From NCBI GenBank assembly GCA_021018995.1, contig CM037588.1, positions 89,564,765-89,628,764 on the forward strand: a stretch of DNA of 64,000 bases. Direction: 5' to 3'. Below are positions 57,641 through 64,000 of this stretch, piece by piece; position 1 is the first letter of the stretch, and each line of letters begins with the position of its first letter. The stretch is from Chloranthus sessilifolius. Taxonomy: Eukaryota; Streptophyta; Magnoliopsida; Chloranthales; Chloranthaceae. The position numbers and the translations under genes are program-made. The notes under the pieces are model-generated. The model saw only the letters and a program-made list of their open reading frames with translations. It did not search any database and was not told the origin of the DNA.

Positions 57641-58248
57641 GTAGGCCCCTATCAGCTGAGTCACCTCCTCCCTATCAGGCGTGTGAGTAGGTATCACCGG
57701 CACCCCGCCAACATGAACCCTAGTGATCATGGACCAATCTGCGGGCGTGAGGGCCATCTCAGCCATGGCCATGTGAAATGTCATAGTCTTGGGGCAGAAG
57801 AGATCTATCAGGGCCTTCAGATAGGCCATGTCAGCCCTCACAGCGGGGCATGAAATGAAGTCCCTAAAACCAGCCTGGGCGAGTAGGTCCTTCACCACTT
57901 GGGGGAGATAAAGTATGAGGCGCTGGAGGTCAAACCAACCACCCCGGAACATAATGTGTGGTAGGGGCTGCAAACAAAAGGGCATCAGTCAAATAGGGGC
58001 AAGATGGTATAATGAAGGCATCAAAGGAAAAAAAAAAAAGAAAAAGGGGCTCGTCTGTTTACCTGACCAGCGATCCCAAAGTTGGACATGTGGGTATGCT
58101 GACAATGTAGGAGGCCAGTACAAGCGGCCTCACCTTGCATTTCGTACCAAGGCTGAGATGAGCGCTGTGAAACAATGAACCGTTCCCCATGAGGACCATG
58201 GGCCATCTCGGGTCTCTCCTGTGGACCTTGCCCTTCGTCACCAGACAT
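57641..58248 (-). pseudogene. Antisense PMD gene of element C, 5' part
   Basis: Exon 1 (58063-58248) starts MSGDEGQGPQERPEM and has 62 codons. An intron of 95 bp (57968-58062, GT...AG, phase 0) follows. Exon 2 (from 57967) encodes PHIMFRGGWFDLQRLILYLP, LKALIDLFCPKTMTFHMAMAEMALTPADWSMITRVHVGGVPV, the pattern of the plant mobile domain (aminotransferase-like, PF10536), found in MAIN-type host proteins and in transposons. Element A cuts exon 2 at 57641; the gene resumes at 30168. Transcription would run against the sense genes of C. The role is unknown. Confidence 0.7.
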
Positions 58249-58299
58249 CTGAAACTATGGAACACATCAGTATAAGAGGAGGCTGCAAAAAAAAAAAAA

Positions 58300-59225
58300 G
58301 AGAATAACACAAAAAAAAATGCACTAATCCATCATAAAAAAAAATGAATGAAACAATGAATGGTGATGAGTGATGAGAGAAATAAAAAAGGGAAAGGGGA
58401 GCATGAGCCTAAAAGAACCACGTATATCTGAAAAAAAAAGAGAGAAAGAAAAATGTACTACAAAAAGAAAGAACATTAGGCATTCCAAACCAAAAAAAAA
58501 TAGAAAGAGAAAAGAGACAAAAATGCACAAAACAAAAATAAAATAATAACAATAACACATGTGCACTAATCCATAAAAAAAAAAAAGGAAAAAGAAAAAA
58601 AAACAAACAACAAAAAAGGAAGGGGCATCACATATGTAATCATAAGAAAAAAGACAACAAAAAAAAAGAGGAAGAGCATCATATATACAAAAAAAGGGGG
58701 GGGGGGGAAGAAAAGAAAGGAAAAGCATCACATATACAAAAAAAAAAACAAAAAAACAACAAAAAAAAGAAGGCATCATATACAAAAAAAAACAAAAAAA
58801 AGAAGGCATCATATACAAAAAAAAACAAAAAAAAAAAAGGCATCATATACGAAAAGAAACAAAAAAAACAAACAAAAAGAAGCACCACATATTATTAAAA
58901 AAAAAAAAAAAACAACAAAAAAAAGAAGGCATCATATACAAAAAAAAAAACAAAAAAAAAGAAGGCATCATATACAAAAATAAAATAAAATAAAAAAATA
59001 ATAAAAAAAAAAAGAACAACCAAAAAAGGGGGCATCACATATAAAAAAAAAACAACAAAAAAAAAAGGGGGAAAGAGCATCACATATACAACACAAAAAA
59101 AAACAACAAAAGGCATCACATAATAGAAAAAGGAGAAGCATCATACAAAAAAAAACAACACAAACAAAGAAGGAACATCCAAAAAATATCTATATATAAT
59201 AATACAAAAAAAAAAAACAACACAA
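58300..59225. repeat. A-rich GGCATCATATAC repeat tract
   Basis: Poly-A runs alternate with AAGAAGGCATCATATAC and related GCATCACATATAC units (more than ten copies, about 30-45 bp apart). It lies upstream of the antisense PMD gene. Phe-rich ORFs on the - strand are products of the T runs, not genes. Confidence 0.85.
59199..59216 (-). promoter_or_regulatory. TATA-like box upstream of antisense PMD gene
   Basis: TATTATTATATATAGATA on the - strand, 230-310 bp downstream (in - direction) of the dyads at 59442-59510. That is close to the dyad-to-TATA spacing in the LTR of C. Confidence 0.35.
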
Positions 59226-59441
59226 AGTTCAAAGGAAGGGTCGATTACCTTCAATAGAGAGAAGAAATAGATCCAATCGGCGGAGAATAAATGCCTCTTG
59301 ATCCACACACACAACCCTCGGTATTAAAACTGAAGAAAAAAATCGAATGCCAAACCCTAAGGGGCTGTCCCGGACCAAAGAAAGAAGGAGGGAAGGAGTT
59401 TGAAAGAGAGGGGTCCTGGACAGTTTTAAAAGCGCCAATTT

Positions 59442-59510
59442 TAGCGTATATAATATATCATGACCATTTTTCATCTGCATTTTGGTCGGTATATATTATA
59501 TACACTGACC
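59442..59510. promoter_or_regulatory. Two diverged dyads upstream of the antisense PMD gene
   Basis: AGCGTATATAATATATCATG (from 59443) and a dyad with outer arms GGTC/GACC around GGTATATATTATATACAC (59484-59510). They are less conserved than the copies at 28062-28129 but share the same AT core and 40-bp spacing. Confidence 0.55.
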
Positions 59511-61439
59511 AAAAATGGCGTTTAAAACTGACCATTCTCTTTGGCTTTGAGGCCTGACGGATCCCCTATGCTATGGACCCCGGCCCGGTCCCCCTTAGGA
59601 GCCCACGTACCATCAAGCAATGGTGCAGGCATCCCCAAACGGCCCTTCGAGCTGTCTTCAACTGGCCCAAAGGGACCGTGCTACAATAAGCGGATCTAGA
59701 TTAGCAAGCACCCGCCAAATGCCCCCATAAAATCATAAAAATTAAAAAGAAAAATGCAACACTAGTTCTCAAAAGAGTGTCGCAACGCCTGTTTGCCGCA
59801 CTCCGAGAATCGTGTTAAATCAATTCGGAATGGTCGGGGTCGCCCGAAGGTTCTCGAACCCTGTTTTACATAGGGACACCTCAGGCCTGATCCGGCAGGC
59901 AAACCAAGCACCCATCACTAGAATGCACATGTCCCTCGGGGGCGCCGACGTGGCAAATTGATCTGCCTAAGGATACATGCAAAAAAAAAGAAGAAAAAAA
60001 AAGAGAGAAGAGAAAAAAAAAAAAAAAAAAGAAGAAAAAATAATAAAAAAGGAAAAAAAGACAAGAAAAAAAGAGAAGAAAGAAAAAAAACAAAAACAAA
60101 AAAAAAGAGGGGAAGAAAAAAAAGAAAAAAAAAAGGAAAAAAGAATAATAAAAAGAAAAAGAAAGAAAAAATATATATAAACCAGTGTAGGTTGACCCCA
60201 CCTTCCATGCACTCGCTCTGGTCATCCACCTTCGGATTAATGTCAACCAAAAGTGCCCCTGACTTCAGACCATTCAAAAAGTCTATTGTCAGTCGAAACT
60301 GACCCGTCAAAAATGAAATTACAACCGACCAAACTATGTGCAAACATACAGCCCGAAGGGCTCCTACCCTTTTATTTCGTTTTACACAGGCTTGAAACCT
60401 GTATAGGCACGGTGTCCCTGTTGAATGTACGCACTTGCGTCTGGGTATCCGCAGGATGATCGTTTGTCCTTGTAAATTGTACCTTAGGGTCGAGGCTTCC
60501 GTTGGTGCCTATTTGCTGCTTATCACCCCTGATGGGTGTCTGTCTGTGCATAGTTAGTAAGATGTAATTTCATTAGGGACGGAGGCTAGAATTGACCATC
60601 TCTTTCGATGGATGTTTGGTTCTAGCCCGATCCTTTTTAGCTTTGTCTCGAGTTAAGGCACTCCGGTTCATGTGAATCAGGAGCACCTCGCCACAGGAAC
60701 GAGCGCATCCCTAAGGTGCTCCTATCCCTAGTACAGCGAATGCATTCTTAAAGCACATCAATTGACATTTGATCCACTTAAAGAGTTGTGCAAGAATAAA
60801 GTTAGCAGAGGTCCTTGAGCTTTGCTTAGAGGCCTCTAAATAAAAGAAAATTCAGAAAAGGAAACACAAAAAATTTTTTACTTTGAAAATGGGCATGCAT
60901 TCCCAAGAAGTGTTGCGGCATCAACATTCGCTCCACTCGGGTAAATCGTGCTAAAGCAACCTCGAGGTTGATGGGTTCGCCCAAAGACTCCGAGCCTTAC
61001 CTAGGTAAGGGCACCCGTGGCCAATCCAGCGGAGCTATCAATATCCCACAGGATTGGGCACAAGTTTGTAGGCCTTCACTTTGTGTGCTTCGCATCAATT
61101 CCGAAGCATAGATCAATCATCCCGTTTCATGGAGCTATCTGGTTCAGATTAATACTCAACATCAAAAATTTATAATTTTCCTCAGGAAGTGGATGATATC
61201 CCGGCTAGCAGGCTTACACTTTCTGTGATCATCGTAGTTATGCCCAGTAATGTCGCAATGCGCTTGGGGACTGTTAGCTTTGAGGTACGGACGATATCCC
61301 GAAATGAGAGGGCTTACGTACACTCACCATCACCATGAATGTTTGAGAATTGAGTTGAACCAGGCGGACCCATCAAACGTGCCTTAGACCTCTTTGGATG
61401 TCTCTTGTCTTTGGCACCCGATCATTAGTGATCGAATAC
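59511..61439 (+). other. 3' region of element C before the PPT
   Basis: No credible ORF. It holds a poly-purine low-complexity stretch (59980-60180) and a diverged direct duplication: 59750-59935 resembles 60885-61040 (both contain a CACTC(C/G)GxG, TCG(T)GTTAAAT..., GGGTCGCCC/GGGTTCGCCC, ACCT...GGG(A/C)ACC series). Possibly 3' UTR and antisense promoter region. Confidence 0.45.
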
Positions 61440-61453
61440 CAAAGAGGGGCATC
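61440..61453 (+). promoter_or_regulatory. Polypurine tract of element C
   Basis: CAAAGAGGGGCATC lies immediately before the 3' LTR start TGTAGACACC. AAAGAGGGGCATC-type tracts are usual for Tat elements. Confidence 0.7.
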
Positions 61454-62805
61454 TGTAGACACCAAAATTTAGCCCAAGGCCCGATCAGTCTGTACTCCGA
61501 GAGAGATGTACCCCTGGAGTTGTGATTCAAAAGTTATGGCCATTTGAAGTTTCACATAAAATGATAACTTTTGCTCAGGCGTATGTATTACATACGCCCA
61601 TAATTTTGATTGGTCGAGCATATATATTATATCGCTGGCATTTTGGGCCAAATTTGGCGAATATATATAATACATCGCCAAAGATAAATGGCCACCAACG
61701 CGGGCACCCATCTTCTCAACTTCCCCTTGGTTTTCTTGAGTTTTACTGTGCATAAGCTGGGCATATGTAATATATACGCCCAGCTTAGCTACAGTATTTG
61801 TCATTAAATGCTTGAATTTCCTCCATCTAGTTTGACCCTTTGACCATCCCCTTGGTTAAGGTGGGTGTCTTGAGGTTGGTTGCACCCCCGTTGAGCTTAT
61901 TGGCAACCCTCAAGTCACCCATGGTTTCACCCCATCATCCGCCATTGAAACCAATTTCCCAAACCTCTAAGGACCCTAAAATCCTAGAAAACCTTAGATG
62001 GAGGATTACCTAATTGCTAAACCAATTAGCTCTTAAGTAACCCTCTAACCCACCTCTTCTCTATAAATAGAGAGACCCCCCTCTTCCCAAAAGGGTTGAA
62101 AAAATGAAGGTTGAAAAGATTAGGGTGAAAGCTTGAGTTAGGAGAGAGAGAGCCCTAGAAAGAGAAAGTTTTTTTCTTATATTTTCAACCAGAATTCCAG
62201 CAGGCATAGATTTTTTTTTTAACCCTTTTTAACCATTAGATCACCTCTTTTAGTTAAAGCTTAGTCCTAGCTTCATCCTACACTTCCTATCTACCAAATC
62301 CTAGCATTAGAAACCGATTCTCCTACCGTTTAAGCCATTCAAAGCCATCGAAAGCACGCCGAAGCGAAGGTCTTCCACGGTGCAACAAGAGCTCGTGAGC
62401 TCCGGCTCACCCCTCTCTTCCTCTACCTTCTTGGTGTTTCCTCCATCCAAGGATTCAAGCCGTTACGCCGCCAAAATTTCGGTTTAGCTCAAACCTTGAT
62501 ACGACCGCATTGCCTTTGGGCAAGGGGAAGCTCCGCCCATTTGTTTTTTTATTTTTGGCCATAGATAGAGACCGCTACATGCGGGGTTGATCGGGTGCCT
62601 AAACCCTTCCCGATCGACAACCGAAGCCTCTACCCTAGAGCCTTTGGTAAAGACAGGTAAATCAGAGTCATATTTAGCACTTCGGTACTCAAAATATCGA
62701 TTTAAAGGTTTCCCGGGTCACCAAAAGCTTCGGGTGGCGACTCTACATTTTATTCCATCGCGAGTGCATCGCCGCGACGGGTTCGAGAGGATCCATGCTC
62801 GCACA
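61454..62805 (+). repeat. 3' LTR of element C (1352 bp)
   Basis: TGTAGACACC...CTCGCACA. Dyads at 61578-61598, 61614-61637, 61656-61679 and 61759-61781; TATA box 62061-62070. It is shorter than the 5' copy between 61495 and 61530. Followed by CTTGA and the minisatellite. Confidence 0.92.
61578..61781. promoter_or_regulatory. Four dyads in element C 3' LTR
   Basis: Positions match the four of the 5' LTR one to one. The first (GGCGTATGTA/TACATACGCC around T) shows paired changes in both arms compared with GGCGTATATA, so the symmetry is kept although the sequence changed. Confidence 0.7.
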
Positions 62806-64000
62806 CTTGAACGTGAATGCTTGTACGTGATTGCTTGAACGTGAATGCTTGAACATGAATGGTACGTGAATCTCTTAATATGAATGCTTGAACGTGAATG
62901 CCTGAAAGTGAATGCTTGAACGCGAACGCCTGAACATGAATGCTTGAACGTGAATGCTTGATAGATAGTAAGACGCTTGAATGTGAATGCTTGTACATTA
63001 ATGCTCGAACGTGAATGCTTGATAGATAGTGACACGCTTGAATGTGAATGCTTGAACATTAACGCTGGAACGTGAATGCTTGAACGTGAACGCTTAAGCA
63101 TGAATGCTACGTGAATGCTTGAACATGAATGCTTGAACGTGAATGCTGGAACGTGAATGATTAAACATGATTGGCTGAACCTGAATGGTTGAACATGAAT
63201 GCTTCAAAGTGATAGCTTGAACGTGAATGCTTGAACTTGAATGCTTGAACATGATGGCTTGAATGTGAATGCTAGAACTTGAATGCATCAATGTGATTTA
63301 TCGAACGTGAATGCTTGAACGTGTGAATTCTTGAACGGGAATGCTTTAACTTGAATATTTGAATGTGAATTCTTAAACATGAATGCTTGATCATGAATGC
63401 TTGAACAGGAATGCTTGAACGTGAAGGCTTGAACTTGAATCCTTGAACGTGTGAATTCTTGAACTGGAATGCTTGAACATGAATGCTCGAACATGAATGC
63501 TTAAACTTGAATGCATGAACGTGTGAATTCTCAAGTGTGAATTCTTGAACGGGAATGCTTGAACCTGAATATTTGAGCGTGAACGCTTGGACATAAATGC
63601 TACGTGAATGCTTGAACGTGAATGCTCGAACATGAATACTTGAACATCAATGCTTTAACATAAATGCTTGAACCTAAATGCTTGAACGTGAATGCTTAAA
63701 TGTGATTACTTGAACGTGAATACTTGAACTTGAATGCTTGAACGTGATGGCTTCAACATTAATGATAGAACGTGAATGCATGAACGTGATTGATTGAACG
63801 TGAAAGCTTGAATTTGAATGCTCGAACTTCAATGCTTGAATGTGTGAATTCTTGAACGGGAATACTTGAACCAAAATATTTGAATATGAATGCTTGAACA
63901 TCAATACCTGAACATGAACGCTTGAACATGAATCCTTCAACGTGAATGCTTGAACTTGAATGCTTGAACATGTGAATTCTTGAATGGGAATTCAAGAACG
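62806..64000. repeat. 14-bp minisatellite array, right part
   Basis: Continues the array broken at 12812, with the same GAATGCTTGAACGT unit, the GATAGATAGTGACACG block (62960, 63020) and the GTGTGAATTCTTGAACGGGAATG phrase (63325, 63450, 63530, 63845, 63970). It runs off the right edge. Confidence 0.95.

Larger units (their letters stand above)
12813..62805 (+). mobile_element. Element C: Tat/Ogre-like Ty3/Gypsy retrotransposon with antisense genes, split by element A
   Basis: LTRs (12813-14436 and 61454-62805) flank a large + strand element whose own sequence is about 22.5 kb once the nested element A (30174-57640) is set aside. Order: LTR, PBS, Pro-rich leader, gag, protease plus G-patch, probable intron, RT, RNase H, archaeal-type RNase H, integrase, two antisense genes, PPT, LTR. 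The second RNase H, the DNGSALNV protease and antisense ORFs after integrase are traits of the Tat lineage (Ogre, Retand, Grande). A CTTGA target duplication sits at both ends within the minisatellite. The coding part is broken in many places; integrase looks the most intact. LTR divergence is about 4-5% plus indels. Confidence 0.92.

Noticed and set aside
58324-60343. Phe-rich ORFs resembling membrane proteins on the - strand and Lys-rich ORFs on the + strand
   Set aside because: They arise from poly-A/T and purine low-complexity DNA and show no conserved residues.

Overview
The window looks like heterochromatic, repeat-dominated nuclear DNA of a large-genome seed plant. It holds Athila-like and Tat/Ogre-like Ty3/Gypsy LTR retrotransposons and plant mobile domain (PMD) type genes, and I see no ordinary host gene, tRNA or rRNA. 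The species cannot be named from the sequence.

The layout is a set of nested insertions, each dated by the one inside it. (i) A 14-bp minisatellite array is the oldest visible layer (7653-12812, resuming at 62806-64000). It abuts the 3' LTR of element D (1-7652, + strand), an Athila-related but internally reduced element whose 5' LTR runs off the left edge. (ii) Element C, a Tat/Ogre/Retand-like element on the + strand, sits inside the array (LTRs 12813-14436 and 61454-62805, flanked by CTTGA). It carries gag, a protease with a G-patch, a probable Ogre-type intron, RT, RNase H, a second (archaeal-type) RNase H and integrase. Two genes lie in antisense downstream: a DUF7745/PMD-like ORF (26771-27988) and a multi-exon PMD gene. 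(iii) Element A, Athila-like and on the - strand (30174-57640, flanked by GTAGG), is inserted in the antisense PMD gene and splits it into 57641-58248 and 28529-30173. (iv) Element B, Athila-like and on the - strand (35296-49593, flanked by TGCAT/GGCAT), is inserted in the integrase of A. By-eye LTR divergence is about 2% for B, about 5% for A, about 4-5% for C (plus indels) and about 8% for D, broadly agreeing with the nesting. All four are fossils with several breaks each.

The most interesting signal concerns regulation. Each element has its own short, CG-containing, more or less palindromic motif repeated many times upstream of the LTR TATA box: GGCGTATATA/TATATACGCC dyads in C, (T/G)CGCGAG in A, TTTTCGAAAAG/TTTGCGAAAAG in B and (G/C)TCGAG in D. 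In A, B and C the same family-specific motif reappears inside the element, upstream of each extra non-gag-pol gene (the antisense genes of C and the 3' ORFs of A and B), usually with a TATA-like box between. I infer that each family has a private binding-site code shared by all of its promoters. The extra ORFs are candidates for the matching trans-factor, by analogy with the VANC anti-silencing proteins of VANDAL DNA transposons. This is a hypothesis and has not been tested.
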